A stretch of DNA of 64,000 nt, from positions 50,672,166 to 50,736,165 of the forward strand of contig OX439044.1 of NCBI GenBank assembly GCA_949317995.1. The letters are read 5' to 3'. The notes below the pieces were generated by a model that was not told where the DNA came from, did not search any database, and saw only the letters and a program-made list of their open reading frames with translations. The number at the start of each line of letters is the position of its first letter. Position 1 is the stretch's first letter. The position numbers and the translations under genes are program-made. The DNA is from Acholoe squamosa (Eukaryota > Annelida > Polychaeta > Phyllodocida > Polynoidae). Below, in pieces: positions 1-13,099 of the stretch.

Positions 1-760
1 GCATTACAGAATGTGCACTTAGAATTGACAGGTTTCTTTCCTCTATATCTTCTTGACAGGCTGTCAGTTGTACAGTTATTGTCAGTCCGGAGTTTAGCAA
101 TAATGGTTCTAATTTTAGGTGATTCTGTATGCGTTAGGTATTCACGCTCTTCATAAATGTCATTGAGATCCTATACGCGCAACGCGTCTTCTACGCGGGA
201 GATTGCGGTAATACAAACACTTAGAAATAAGAAAATTTTGGATCACAGCTTAAATGGAAAAAAAGATTTGTTGCATGGCCTCAGGAAATTTTTTAATTTT
301 GGAGGACATTTGATATATTTTCCTGGATCTGGGATCTATAGTGACGTGTAATTTCCCAGCAACTGCTTACATGGATAAACCTTAATATTACATGGTTTCA
401 ACCTTAGACATTAACCCATTCATATCAAAAAGTATTCTTGGGAATGTGATAAATATTGTGGCCAATATCCCGAGGAAATTTTGAAATTCTCATTGACATT
501 GTCAAACCATGCATTCAGGTGACTTCTGCAAGTTCTCGGAGTTAAGGCTATAAATGTTGGATGTCGAGGGTTTCACCTGTGCTTGGCCTTGGCATCAAAT
601 TGAAAATTGGGTCGAGCTTGGAAGCGGCCTCAAAGTCGCACAGCCTATAGTATAGATACATGTTTTACATCAATGTCACTGCATAAGTATACACAAGTTA
701 TACACCATTCTGTCGACAAAATGTTGTGCTATCAGTTCACATGTGTTATACGCGTAAATT
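1..760. other. non-coding, no recognisable feature
   Basis: I see no gene, RNA or repeat that can be supported here. The short open frames lack homology-like composition, splice context or conserved motifs. The stretch precedes the SPT2 promoter. Confidence 0.5.
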
Positions 761-819
761 AGGAACAGGGCACCGAATGAATGCAAATTTACCTCTTTCC
801 AGAGTAAGGGGCTCCACGG

Positions 820-1047
820 TGGTCGCCATTTTGGTTGATCTAGGATTCTTATTGGCTCAGAGCGTAATCACATGACCGGATGTTGCAAAGTATTCCGGTT
901 CATTTCACTTCCGGTTTAGAAAAATCTGCCGTGGCAGGAGGGCAGAGAAACTTGGAAAATGACGAGGGATCACTGAAATATTTTACAGAACTAGCCGATT
1001 CAGGAGGTTTTAGGACGTTGTTGAAGTGCAGCAACACAGCCTTCATC
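820..1047 (+). promoter_or_regulatory. TATA-less promoter / 5' leader of the SPT2 gene
   Basis: Upstream of the SPT2 start codon there is no TATA box but a cluster of motifs typical of housekeeping promoters. They are a YY1-like GCCATTTT at 825-832, an inverted CCAAT box (ATTGG) at 851-855, a CACATG E-box at about 869-874, and two ETS-type TTCCGG sites at 893-898 and 909-914, the second being CACTTCCGG. The motif matches are seen directly; promoter activity and the start site are inferred. Confidence 0.5.
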
Positions 1048-4000
1048 ATGGATTTCATGGCACTGTTGGCGGTTGCCAACAAAAACAACCAGATGAATGA
1101 GAAACTGGTAAGGGTTGGACGCAGAAATTGAGAAAATGCCAGAAAAGAACACACATCACGTCTATGATCTATAATAGTATTAGTCACAGCACTGAGACTC
1201 TAAGGCCACTCCGTTTTAGAACACTAGTATCTGAGTTGGGAGGCCCAACTTTAATAGTATAAGCCTACCTAAACAGTCAGCGTGTTTGACCAGCCCTGCA
1301 GGCTAAAGGAATCGTTGGGATGTGTATTGGCCATTCTTAGGGAGTGGTCATTTATTATCAACAGGGGGGGGGGGGGTGGTGGGTTTGAGGGGGGGGCGTA
1401 AAAAATTCTGACCCCTCTCGAGGGGGGGTGCTAAAAAAATTTTGACCCCTCTTGAGGGGGGGGCTAAAAAAATTTACCCTCTTTTTAGCAAAAAAGCCCG
1501 CGCGCTACTATAGATCAAAGAGGGGGCGCGAAAACTCTCCGCGCCTCCGGTGCGGGGGGCGCAAATTTTTTTTACTGCCGTCGAGGGGGGCATACAAAAT
1601 TTTCGCGCATCCGCGCGAAAACCCACCAGCCCCCCTGTTGATAAATAATGACCACTCCCTTATAATGTAGTGGACATTATTTATCAACACTTGGTGGTGG
1701 GTTTCAGGTGGGGGGGGGGGGCTGAACAAATTCAGACCCCTGCTGAGGCTGAGGTAGGCACTTACCTAGTTTTTCAAGACTTTATCCAATTAAACTTATC
1801 TAATGGGCAAAGGATAGATCTTGAGAAAAGAAGTGGATTTGCTTTTTAAATGAAGCCTCTATGTCAATTTAAAGTGGAATTATGACCGGTCAAAGGTACC
1901 AAATCAGATCAAGAATTCTGCCATAGTTAAGGGTTTAATTTGGATCCAACTTTGTGATCAAGCAAGATGAATCCAATGTAGACTAGATCACTAAAATGAT
2001 CATTTTGGGCAATTTTCTTTTCAGATAAGCAAGATATACCCTCAAGAATGTAAATAATTATACATTTTATCATAATCAAACAATGTAAAAGTAAATTTTT
2101 GATGTCATCTTTTCCCTTGAACTGCACGCTGTGACAGAACCATGGCAGAATATTGTCTTTGACTGAGGATGTTTGAATGATCATAACTTCCATACTAATT
2201 GTCATAAAAACTTCATTTAAAAAGCAAAACCCCTTATTTTTATCACATCTATCAATTTCTCATCATATAAGCTGCATAGAATAAAGTCTTGGTTGATAGG
2301 TAAGTGCCCAACATGGGGGAGGTGGGGGGCAAGTGTTCAAGATATTCTCGAGGAAAAGTTTGCAGGGTCTGTCAAACATACTGCAGCCCCTTAGAAAAAG
2401 GAAAAGCTAGACATTTTCTAGATCATTGAACAGGTGGGAACCATTTATTTTTAGGTGCTCAGTGATCTTCTCATCATAAAATGGTTCTAAACTTTTGGTT
2501 GAACTTTGATGGGGTCAAAGGCAAAATTCCCTACATTCAACCTTGTACAAAAAATATTCATTTTAAAGGTCTAGCCAAGCCTGTTAAAATGAGCCCTTGT
2601 TTGTAAAGATCCTCCAATAAATAGCTTCAGAATAAGCTTGCAAAGAAAGGAGAGTTTAACACTACCCAGTTTCAGCTTTATCACAGTTTCACACCTCTAC
2701 TGCAGCAGACTCACACACTGGAGGTATTTCAGTGCCTACCTGAGGGGAGGGGCGTAAAACATTTTGACCCTTTTTGAGAGGGTGGGCATAAAAAATTACC
2801 CTCTTTGATCTACAGTGCTACTGTAGATCAAAGTGGGGTGTTTTCCACGCCTCCGGTGTGTGGGGGGGACCAAAAATTTTGATTGATTGATTGATTGATT
2901 TGTGTTTTACAGCACTTTAGCGGCACTAAGTGGCTATCCCGTGCTTCACAGGTTGATCTACAGTGCTACTGTAGATCAAAGTGGGGTGTTTTCCACGCCT
3001 CCGGTGTGTGGGGGGGACCAAAAATTTTGATTGATTGATTTGTGTTTTACAGCACTTTAGCGGCACTAAGTGGCTATCCCGTGCTTCACAGGTTGATAAT
3101 TTAACAGAGGAATGTGTCAGTGCCCGCGCATATGTGCACCACACACATCCTGAGGGGATAGGAAAGAGGAGATATAGACCCTTTTAAGTGGGCTAGGGAA
3201 GCCCGCCAAAAATTTTGACTGCCTGCCATTGAGCCTTGAGGGGGGGGAGGCTTAAAAGATTTCCACACATCCACATGAAAACCCACCCACCCACCCCACT
3301 TGATAAATATTGACCTCAGTGTGCCACTTGTGGTTTATTCTATGTCACAATATCTAAGGGAGTGATAATTTTTTAAAGGCGCTCTGAATCGAGAACCTAC
3401 GTCCGCCGAAGTTAGCACTGTGGTGGTCGTAGCTGATTCAGAGCTCCTTAACAACAGAGCTGAGGGGGGGTTTGTGGATTTGCGTGCAGACATGCGAAAA
3501 AAAAATTTCGACCCCCCTCTCGAAGGGGTAACATTTTTTTGGCCCTCCCCCGTAATGGCCGAAAATCACGCGCGAACATGCCCTTTTAACCTATATTAAC
3601 ACGCAGGGTTTTCCACTGAAAACAGGTGAAATTATTTTGACCCCCCCTATCAGAGGGGTTGAAAAAATTCTGACCCCCCTGGTGAAGGGGTCGAAAAAAT
3701 TCTGAACCCCCCCTCAAACCCACCAGGCCCCCCTGTTGTTAAAAAATGATCACTCCCTAAACTGCTGAGAACATGGGGGTCATCCATAAATGATGTCATG
3801 CAAAATTTGGCCACTTTTCACCCCCCCCTCCCCCCTTGTCACGTTTTTTGCTAAATGTGCAACACTGAAGGTATATGGAAAATTAATTCTGCCACACCCA
3901 GCCTGACCTCCCCCCTCCAGCGTGACGTCATTTGTGGATGGCCCCATGTACCATGTAATATCATATGATAAAACAAACATGCAGCACTGACGTCAACAGG

Positions 4001-7000
4001 ACTGCATTAGACTAGTCTACAGTGTCTTTAATATATCCAAAGCAAATTATTTTAGGATTGTTTTTTTTTTGTGTAATTGTTTTGGACCTGCGTTATAATG
4101 TTATGCTTAATTAAGCTTTGGTTAACGGACAAATACTAAATAATTTATAATTAAATTAATGAAAGTGGGAGTTAAGGGATTAAGCATTAAGATTTATAAG
4201 CTTGATTTATACCGGGTATTTGTAAATTCAGATGCATAATATAAATACTTTGTGTATATATTAATGACTGTTACGGTAGAATGTGTTTCTTGTCTACATG
4301 AGTTTCGGTAATAAACAATGTTTAAAAGATATAAATTCATGTTCCATCATTTCTTTTCCAGGCTGAAAAGAACAAGTCAGGATTCACTACAAACCTTGCA
4401 CCAGCAAAACGTCAATTGACTGCCAAACCAAAGGGTGTTCAGTCTGAGAGTGTGAGAGCATTTCTACAGAAAAAGGAACAGGAAGAGAAAGCCAAAGGTA
4501 TTGTCATTTGTCTTGAATTATCCCTTCTGATTACACTCTTGTATGAAGAACAATCACTTCACAAAATAAACATTTTGATTTTATTGAAGAGATAATAAGT
4601 AACAGTGTAATTAGAGTTCGAACGTTTAGCTTTAGCCCAAAAAAAAGAGTTTCTTCTTTAAATTCCAAACTAAAATGATATATTAGGTGGCAATAATGGT
4701 AAATATTTCCATAATTTCTACAATACCACACAAAACAATGAAAGCCATACAGTGGAAACTAATACATAATTGATGAATCCTTATTTTGTGTTCCTATTTA
4801 AAAAAAAATCTTTTTTACCCTGTGAGTAAAATATATTTTTGGTTTGTTGCATGTTTTCCTAATCTTGTAAATTCTTGATTATGTGTTGTATTGTTGAACC
4901 ATTAAACTGATTAGTTATGTCCAACGAAATCATATCAACAAATATTTCTTTTCTCTCAGTCTCATACGGGTAGTGGATCATTGGTTTGATTCATTATTTG
5001 ACACCCATGATTCTAAAAAGAAAAAGAAAAAAAGAAAACCTCAAAATGTTATCTTCACTACGTAATGCTACCTTGTGCCATAGTACCTCCCATTTGACAA
5101 CTCCTTGTTTAGGAAGCACACCCGAAGTTGATGCCACTTGACATACCACATCAGGAATCCTGAACTGCCACGTTACCAGTTTTTAGTGCTTTCTATTCAG
5201 TACAATAGACATATTCATGAATATCCTTTAAAGGCTTTTTAAATTGTACATTGTGTTAGTTTGATGAATGAGCCCCGAATTAGACATCTGAAGAGGCATT
5301 ACGGTAGAGACCATACGCTCCTACCTTGTCCTACATAAATGCGGCGAACCAGGGGCGTATTATAGCTTATAAGAGACTTCCAGAGTGAGGATGAGGGTAT
5401 TCTCGGGAGAAGAACTCTGGTTGCCAAGTACCTGGCAAAGGGTCAAATTATATAGGCAATGTACTAGAAAAAGTAACCTGTTTGCCATTTTCTTTTCTAC
5501 TATTGTGATTAGAAAATATTGCATCAAGGATATGATGCAAATTTTTAATATCTTTCAGACTTTGTCGTGCATCTTGCTGTACGATGGCTTGATCTTTTCT
5601 GACACCTTTTCCCAGTACATTTTCTATTTAATATAACCCTTCATGAGGACTCTTTATTTTTGGGGATATAGGCCTGATAAGGGCTGCGCTGGTTGCTATG
5701 ACGTCACTGCTGCGCCCAAGAATCTTAAAGTTTGGCACAGTACTAAACTGCCATTTCCACAGTGTATTACTCATAACTCATACAAGGGTGCAGCTTTCTA
5801 TTGTGTCTTATACCTTTTAGTGAGATCATCATTGCATTCATTAGTAGTGTTTGAGTACAAATGACCACCCTCATAGTTGGTGACATTCAGCATTCCTATT
5901 GCCATAACTGTGTATCAGTTTCTATGTTATTGCAGTTTCTGTAAACTACGTGCAGTTTTCTAATCAGTATCGATATAGCATGTTGTCACTGCAATTAAGT
6001 GGTACTCTACTGGTCTAAGCTCGCATCATATTGGGATGTTTCAAGTCATGTTTTAAGGGAGTGTGTGTCTAGATTTCAAGTGAGGGGATCCAAAAATTGT
6101 AATAATGAAATGGGATCACATTATTTTTAAAGTAAATGCAGTCTCATAAATTCCCAGTCTCACTTAAGCAGTCAGATTTATCAGTGTATTGGTCAAAAGG
6201 TAGAAGGAAGAAGAACATATCAAATGACCTTTCTCATCTCAGTCAGTAGTCAACTCTTACTGATGACTTTTCAGTCATTAGAATTTAGTAATGTTTAATC
6301 TTTTCGTAAGGTATGTTGTATCAGTATGCAATTTTATATCTACTTTTTTTCAGAACTTGAAGCGAAAAAGAAGAAAGAAGCCTTGTTACAAATAAGGAAA
6401 GATGTCAAGCACACAAGGAAAGCTAACGCTATGGCGAAAAGGACCAAAGATAACATCCACAAAATGGAGGACTCACAAGACGAAGAAGCGATCCGTGAGA
6501 AAGAGAGACAAGAGAGATTAAAGTTAGAGGAAAAGCGGCTAGCCATGATCGAAAAACTCAAGGAGTCTGAACAAGGGGGTGGACGCAAGAGCCGGAGTGT
6601 TTCGGTTGTTACCTCCCCATCGGAACCTGTATCTGATAAGCAGAGACGAGCAGATAAAAAACTAATGGCCAAGTATGACCAGGATTTAGCTGACGAGGAG
6701 AGTGCTGATGTTAAACTAGAAGTTATTATATCAGACAAACAGATTCTTGATAGGGAAGGTTATCGGGCTAGGGAGGAACAAAGGAGAAAGGAACTACAAG
6801 AACAGTATAAAGGGAAAGGAACTCCGACAGATTTGAAAGCAGAAAAACGCCGTTTAGAGAAACTTAAAACACTTAAAGGAGAGAAAAAAGATAGGCATAA
6901 AGAGAAGCACAAAGAGAGTAAAGACAAACATAAAGAACACAAAAGTAAGCATAAACATAAGCACAAAGATAAGCATAAAGATAAGGAAAAGGACAAGCAG

Positions 7001-10000
7001 AAAGAACAGAAGCCTGTGGCTCATGTCCCCCGAATGCTTCCCAAACCGAAGTTTGTTCGCCCCAACAACACAAAACACGTTCTTAGCTTCCAGGACCTCC
7101 TTAAAATAGCAAATCAAAAACATGAGACTGTACTCAAACCTAATGAGCCTGTGAAGAAAGCAGCCCCCATTCCAAAGAAAATAGACAAAAAGAAAGACGA
7201 AAGACCGATGACCCAGGAGGAGAAAGATAGAATTGCTAGAAAACAGACTAAAGAATACAAAGAGTGGTACAAAAAAGGTGGTCAACTAAAAATAGACAAG
7301 TCAGTCCATGCAGTATCCTCATCTGATGATGATTCTGATGATGCTACTGATGAACCTGAACAATCTAAACCTTCTAGTAACCAAAAATTAAAGAATGGTT
7401 ACAGTCAGGAATCAGAAACTCGTAGTAAAATTCCTCCGTCCAGAGATTCTAGTCGTAGTGAGGAGGTTACTAACTATAAAGACAGACCACGGCCTGATAC
7501 AAAACGGCCGGGACTAAGCGCATTACCATCTAGACCACATAAGAGTATTCGGCCTGCACCCGGGCCCGCACCATCCCGGCCATCGGCGGGAAGTACAGCA
7601 GGTAAACCACAGGCTTCTGTGAAGTCCACCAGTATAGCTGGAGCGAAACGCGATGTGGGTGGTGCACCTAAAAAGCCTGCAGAGGCGCAGTCAGCATACA
7701 GTAATCCATTTGACAGGATCATGGGCCAAATTAAAAAGAACAACCCCAAACCAGGTGAGGTTTGCAATCAAAAGAAATTCAAAAGAAATATCATTAATTG
7801 TTATTTTTTGGTCCGATTCATTCATGAAGATAAAATGATTTTTCATCTTTATTTGCATGATAAACCTATGTGATCCAACAGTTTATGTCATATACAAGAC
7901 ATCTGTTTCTTTTTATTGAGTCCACCTCTGATCTCTAGTACACGACACTAAGGCGGTTCCACAAATGGAAACAATTCAAATTACCATATAAATACCATAC
8001 TAAGGGACTAATAATAGGATTACCAAAGGTGGGCCAAATGCCCATCGGTCGGTATTTTAGGGGTTTTCAGGCATTTCTTGTTCCCTTTTTTTCTAAGAGT
8101 CTATTGCCAAAATATTTTGCTTGCGGCCACATTCTATGGTAACCATTTTGAAGAGGAAGTTGAGGGCTTTTCAAAATGTAAATATCATTTTTCTATCATA
8201 AGGGGAACCCTTTTGGAATTTTAGCTGAATTTACCTTGATTATAAAACTGCTATATAATCTATAGTTAATGGGGGATCCCAGTATTCCTTCATTATGTAT
8301 TAGAAAAATCCTACTTGCCTTCACTTTACATTGGTTTTGATGCCATTTCTGTAAATTACACACCCAGGTACCCATAAATGCTCATTTCGTATAAATGTGC
8401 ACCTAAAAGCAAAGATTTTATATGTCATTTTGCATGATAAATGCTAAATTTGTGACTCGTACATAAATACATAAATTCTCTTGTATAAGCCACACCCTGA
8501 CGTGAGGAGAGAGCTATAAGCTGCATGTTAGGCTTGATAATTGGTAGTTTAGTACTATTGTATAGTGGCAAATACCCTTGTATAAGCCACACCCTGGCTT
8601 TAGAAACCTCATATAAGCCTCCATTTCATTTGGATTCTGGTACAAGCCGCGGCTTATACGAGGGAATTTACGGTAATAAAGATACAGCCTAGGTAAAATG
8701 GTTTTGAAATCCCCATGACCAAATGGAGCTTATAGAATGATAAAGCTTGCAGTTTATTCAATATAGAACTTGATTATCGTAATGTCACTAATAACAAATA
8801 TATAATCAGAAAAAAAAACAGTTTTAGATTATTAAACCTTCGTTTCACACAGAGAAAAAGCCTCGTCGTATTGAGAGTGATGAAGACAGTGAATATGATG
8901 AGGAAATGGACGACTTTATTGCCAGCGATGAAGACGACATGGATGGCTTTATCGACGACAGTGAAGCTCCGGACTACTCCTCTGCCATTAGAGATATATT
9001 TGGTTATGACAAGCGAAAGTAAGTTGTAGCTGTGGTTGATTAATCTTTCAACGGTTTGTGATGTTGAGGTCTGTGTTAAAAAAAACCCACAAAAAAAACA
9101 ACAAAACTCTATGAGACACGGGACAGTGATATGTATTTTCAATACCGATATACCATTATTAAGGGTAATCATATACGGTATTGCCAAAATGACAGCGACA
9201 CATCAGCTTTCAAAGAAGTCTGTTTTATATTTACTGCTGAAAATTGATATAACATGGCCTGTGTGGAAGGAAACTGGCCTATCTACGATCAAAGAACACA
9301 TTAGCCTGTGCTCATAAAAAGGTTTCGGCAACACTTATGTATCAGGTTAATCCTGCCCTCACGCTCCCATAAAAATGCACTTATGATCATACATGGTTGT
9401 GTTTATACTAAGAAGTGGTACCTATGTACCGTAATCTCCCGCGTATAAGGCGCAGCCCGCGTATAAGGCGCACCTAGAGTTTTGGAAAATTCTCAAAAAA
9501 ATGAAAAATTCATAACTTTGGTTCTACTGAGTGAATTTTCAAAATTCAAAAACCAATGGGTAGCTTGGGCCACCTTGGGCCCTCCTGGGCCCCCCTGGGC
9601 CCCATTTTGTCCTATTTTGACCAAGGGGGGATGTAAGATATCAAAAGAAAGGTCTTGGTGTCCCCCTTGTGGATCCAATGAGAACTAAAACCCCCCGTAT
9701 AAGACGCGCCTTATACGCGGGAGATTACGGTATGAGGCGGTCCTATGTATAAGGTGCACCCTGAGCTCATCCGAGGCCCAAAAGAAGTAACTGCGAGTTC
9801 ATTTTGAACAGTTTTATTAAGATTTCATGTATGGTAATTTACTCTGCCTATCAATCGGACCCTGGCTTTGGGGTTGTACAAGGCAAAGAAGGTCCTACTT
9901 TCTCGTGCTTTATATGCGAGTTTATGAACTGAAATCTTAATTTGACATCGTATCAATTACATGTACCATAGTACCTCGCATATAAAAGGTATACCACAAC

Positions 10001-10708
10001 TCAGGCAATCATATAAGGAGTTCATGGGACGATTTTGATGAGTTCAGTGTTAATTCAGTGTAATTCACGTATAAAATAAGTATTTTACGCAGAGTACTAA
10101 CAGCTAGTCTGTATTGCCTGTCGGCAAGAACAGATCTCAATCTTATACTAATTCAGTGACCTCTGGTTTACAGATATAAGGACGAGGATGAAGCTGATCT
10201 TAGAAACATGGATGTCGGCTTTGCTGTCACTATGAAGGAAGAAGCTCGGAGGTAGGTAGAAGTAAAAAAGAAGTCATTTCATTGATATTCATGTTTTAGT
10301 TGTAGCAGTAAAAAAAAAAATCGATACCCTCATTTGGGCAAGACAAAAAGTACAAAATCAATTGATAGATATTGCAGTAAAATCACTGAAACCCAAAGTG
10401 AGAAAAAAAAAGCCAGTATCGTTAATGTTACAGGCCCTAGTTCTGTAAGCCCTCAGAAGGTGGCCCTAGTTGTCATTTATAACTGGTTTGATTGTGTCCA
10501 CCTGTCTAGAATTGAAAAATTCTAAAATTCATGATTTGTCTTTACTATAATACTTCTAATACTAAAGAAATGGTTCAACTTTGATATCTCCTTTAGTGCC
10601 AAGATTGGGCGTATGGAGGACCTTGAAGATATGAGGATGGAAGCAGAGGAGAACAAGAGGAAAGCATTACTCAAAAAGAAGATGAAATTGAAAATGAAAG
10701 GAAGATAA
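1048..10708 (+). CDS. SPTY2D1: SPT2 homolog, histone H3-H4 chaperone (six exons)
   Basis: Exons: 1048-1107, 4362-4497, 6354-7754, 8853-9018, 10174-10251, 10597-10708. All junctions are GT-AG and phases join without a break, giving 650 aa. Exon 1 encodes MDFMALLAVANKNNQ, the family's conserved N-terminus. Exon 2 carries the KGVQSESVRAFLQKK motif. Exon 3 begins with a charged helix containing ANAMAKRTKDN, then has a Lys/His repeat (about residues 240-286), a short conserved FQDLLKIA motif and a disordered Ser/Pro stretch. Exons 4-6 (residues 533-650) form the SPT2 C-terminal domain: acidic EYDEEMDDFI, IRDIFGYDKRKYKDE, then a basic helical tail ending MKLKMKGR. In this family the C-terminal domain binds H3-H4 tetramers and acts with transcription in the nucleus. 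Length is close to vertebrate SPTY2D1. Intron 1 (3.25 kb) is full of MITEs. Confidence 0.95.
1340..1659. mobile_element. Harbinger-like foldback MITE, copy 1
   Basis: Inverted termini GGGAGTGGTCAT...ATGACCACTCCC enclose 320 bp, with TTA on both sides (1337-1339, 1660-1662). The interior is almost palindromic, with runs of G on the left and C on the right. A TTA/TAA target duplication with a terminus beginning GGG is typical of PIF/Harbinger MITEs. It lies in SPT2 intron 1. A broken relative follows at about 1668-1745. Confidence 0.8.
2735..3315. mobile_element. degenerate Harbinger-like MITE copy with internal duplication
   Basis: The same internal blocks as the neighbouring copies appear here: the GTAGATCAAAG block, the CACGCCTCCGGTG block, and ACTTGATAAATATTGACC at the right. 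Clean termini are missing. A segment of about 138 bp is duplicated inside it. Confidence 0.5.
2814..3095. repeat. tandem duplication of ~138 bp
   Basis: Two near-identical units (about 2814-2952 and 2953-3095) each run from TGCTACTGTAGATCAAAG through a GATT microsatellite to GTGCTTCACAGGTTGAT. The first has four GATT repeats and the second two, so slippage followed duplication. Confidence 0.85.
3358..3757. mobile_element. Harbinger-like foldback MITE, copy 2
   Basis: Termini GGGAGTGATAATTTTTTAA...TTAAAAAATGATCACTCCC are flanked by TAA on both sides (3355-3357, 3758-3760). The interior has C-rich blocks separated by AAAAAATTTCGACC-like sequence, as in the copies at 1340 and 48987. It lies in SPT2 intron 1. 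Confidence 0.75.
3773..3947. repeat. foldback (inverted-repeat) element
   Basis: The left arm CATGGGGGTCATCCATAAAT and right arm ending TTTGTGGATGGCCCCATG are near-perfect inverted repeats, including a shared TGATGTCA/TGACGTCA. The whole unit is 175 bp and adjoins the preceding MITE within SPT2 intron 1. No target duplication is clear. Confidence 0.6.
8473..8675. mobile_element. foldback MITE (TACCGTAA family), SPT2 intron 3-4 interval
   Basis: The left arm has AAATTCTCTTGTATAAGCC and the right arm GGCTTATACGAGGGAATTTACGGTA, as inverted repeats. The same terminal theme (accgtaa with ataagg or ataagc) recurs at 9427, 12242, 13100 and 16203. It sits in the intron between exons 3 and 4 of SPT2. 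Confidence 0.55.
9427..9732. mobile_element. foldback MITE (TACCGTAATCTCCCGCG family)
   Basis: Inverted termini TACCGTAATCTCCCGCGTAT...ATACGCGGGAGATTACGGTA enclose 306 bp in the intron between SPT2 exons 4 and 5. The interior includes a block rich in GGGCC runs that reappears in reverse orientation in the copy at 13100-13393. The ends suggest TA as the target duplication. Confidence 0.8.
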
Positions 10709-12241
10709 TCAATTTCTATTGAACTAAAAGGGGTAGAATTACAACATATATATGGCATCAAACCCTGTTTTACACAACTGCTGGTACCACATTATGTCTT
10801 AATCTACCTGACCAGGTAGTAAGGTCCTATGCATAGATAATGAGGAAATCTATTTATAAACACTACCTATTCACATCTCCTATTCAGCATTGGTATTGAA
10901 ATATACACAGTAAAGGGAAATGTGGGTAAATAATTTTTTGAGGTAATTATACTGGAGGAGAAAGGTACTATCGCATTTGGCATCTGCTATGAGCAGTCAG
11001 GTGTTGCAACTAAATTATTCCATAGGCGTACAGTTGTAGGTGGCTATGAGTTGTAACCTGTCTATGATGTGGAATTTTTTTTTCTTAGGGCTATCCCTGA
11101 AGTTTCCATGTTAAGCCATAATTTTATGCAGGACATTGTCCAAACAACTTTATCATTACAAGCAGGATCCACTCTCCTTAAAAGAGTGGGAAATCAGGAA
11201 TAGAAAAGAACTGCCAACCAGGAGCCACAATTCTGGATATACTGGGCTATTATCTGTTTACTTCAAGTCCATGGTGATGCCACATTTGGTCAAGAATGCC
11301 AAAGTAGATCAGGTGTGTGTGACTTGTCTAACTGAGCCACCTAGTGAACAATTATTCAACCAAGTTATTTGGTTCTCAACCCGATGCCAGAGCTATGCTC
11401 ATCTGCCTTGAAGTGTAAGATTGGTATTTGTTAATGCAGATAGCAGGTGTGTGCTCAATATATGAAACTGGAGATTGGTATTTGTGGCAAGTATGAGCGA
11501 TGTAATGGTCAGTGCTCAGAGTTGGCATAAAAAGAACAGTCTGTGATTTCTTTGTGATCATGCAACCAGTCAGTCTGACCTACTTGTATTATTTATTTAT
11601 AATTCTACTAACAGCACACCCCAGTTTCTGCTTTTGGTTTTTGTGGGTTAAAAACCATAGCTGTCAGTAACACAAAGCAAAATGTAAGCACATGTTATGT
11701 TTATATAGTACAGTAACATCAGTACAGTAGTTTCCTAGTTTACTAATGTCCAGGAATGATTTAATCAGACTTAAGATACTTGTTCACATTGATTCAATGC
11801 ACAAAACTGTCCAACAGCATGGATTCTGAATTTAATAATGATAAATCGAAACATTCAGTATCCACTCTCTAACTTTATGCTTGACAATTGAAAATCCAGT
11901 CTGGTCTCAAGACGATGTGCATAATTCATAATTTACAACTGTGTTTTATAATTAATATATGTTTTTTCGTGCAGTTTTGCATATGTTAGATTATTTAAAT
12001 TTAAAGTGCAATTGTCATTTTACATATACCTGATACTTGTTAGTCTTAAATTGCAGAACAATCTATGGCACAGTCATTTGTCTTGAATTCAAGACTACCA
12101 CTTTGATGAACGGAACATTCCTTGATAAGGCCAGCTGTTAAATGAAAAGAGAAAGATATCCACTATGATTTACCCAAATGAAGTTCTTCTGTCAAAGCCA
12201 GAGCCACTTTTTGGACACATGTTAAAACATTTAAAAACGTA
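10709..12241. other. SPT2 3' UTR and intergenic sequence
   Basis: No further gene is supported. The SPT2 stop is at 10706-10708. I see no close AATAAA signal downstream within this stretch, so the polyadenylation site is not placed. Confidence 0.4.
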
Positions 12242-12893
12242 TACTGTATTACCCTGCGCATAAGGTGACCCTGAATATAGGATGCAGCTGTAGTTTCGAA
12301 ATGGGGACCCCTTTGCTGCTGTAGGGATTACATTTTATTTCATGTTGAGAACGACAGTTCCTATAATAGTAAAGCATAGGCAAAGCCATTTCCCGTCAGG
12401 GTGTGCATAAATTGAAGCTTCTTCTGCACAGCCCATTTCCGCACTGTGACGCCATCAAAATAGCCTCAAACCAAGTGATTTTTGACGGCTCTTTTACCCA
12501 GCAAACATGAAATAAATACAGTTTCACTGTAAAGTGTCTCCAGTCCCAGTTTCTTCACTTGTGGGTGTCAGGCTGTTCCAAACTTGGCCTCCATCCTCGT
12601 TTGGAATAGCCTGACACCAACGCATGAAGAAACTGGTTGTGTCGACACTTTACCGTGCAACTCTGTCTATATATCAAATGAAAGGTTTTATCGTTCATGT
12701 ATCCCTCTTTTGGATCCAGAGTAAAGTAAATCTTCGTAGTTTTCAGAATTTTGTCTAATTTCAGTATTTAGAGTTCCATATGCCCATAGATTTAGTCAAA
12801 TTTCCTCTCTTCATTCAAAGTTTTTGAGTTCATACATCGTGTCTTACATCCCTGTATGTATATACTGCGCCTTATACACAGAGTATTACAGTA
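12242..12893. mobile_element. foldback element with a nested hairpin
   Basis: The left end TACTGTATTACCCTGCGCAT and right end ATACACAGAGTATTACAGTA are imperfect inverted repeats of the same family as 9427-9732. A separate long hairpin lies inside (12527-12647): TGTCAGGCTGTTCCAAAC pairs with GTTTGGAATAGCCTGACA, and the arms extend through the AAGTGTC/GACACTT sides. Confidence 0.55.
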
Positions 12894-13099
12894 TTGATCG
12901 ATGTATTGACTGCATACTATATAACTACCACATACTGCTATATTTTTTGTCAAATTATTGTGAATTATGCAATGACATAACTGGTATCTTGAAAATCAAT
13001 CTCTTAATACAAAGTCATAGTTTGAATGAAATGAAAGAATTAAGTTAAGCTGTTAGCACCATAAAAACCTTGCATGTATGGCGCACCTCACATTTTAAT

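Noticed and set aside
6340-7285. Several antisense frames (up to 143 codons) within SPT2 exon 3
   Set aside because: They are mirror images of the Lys/Glu/Ser-rich SPT2 coding sequence and have Leu/Ser/Phe/Cys-rich low-complexity products.
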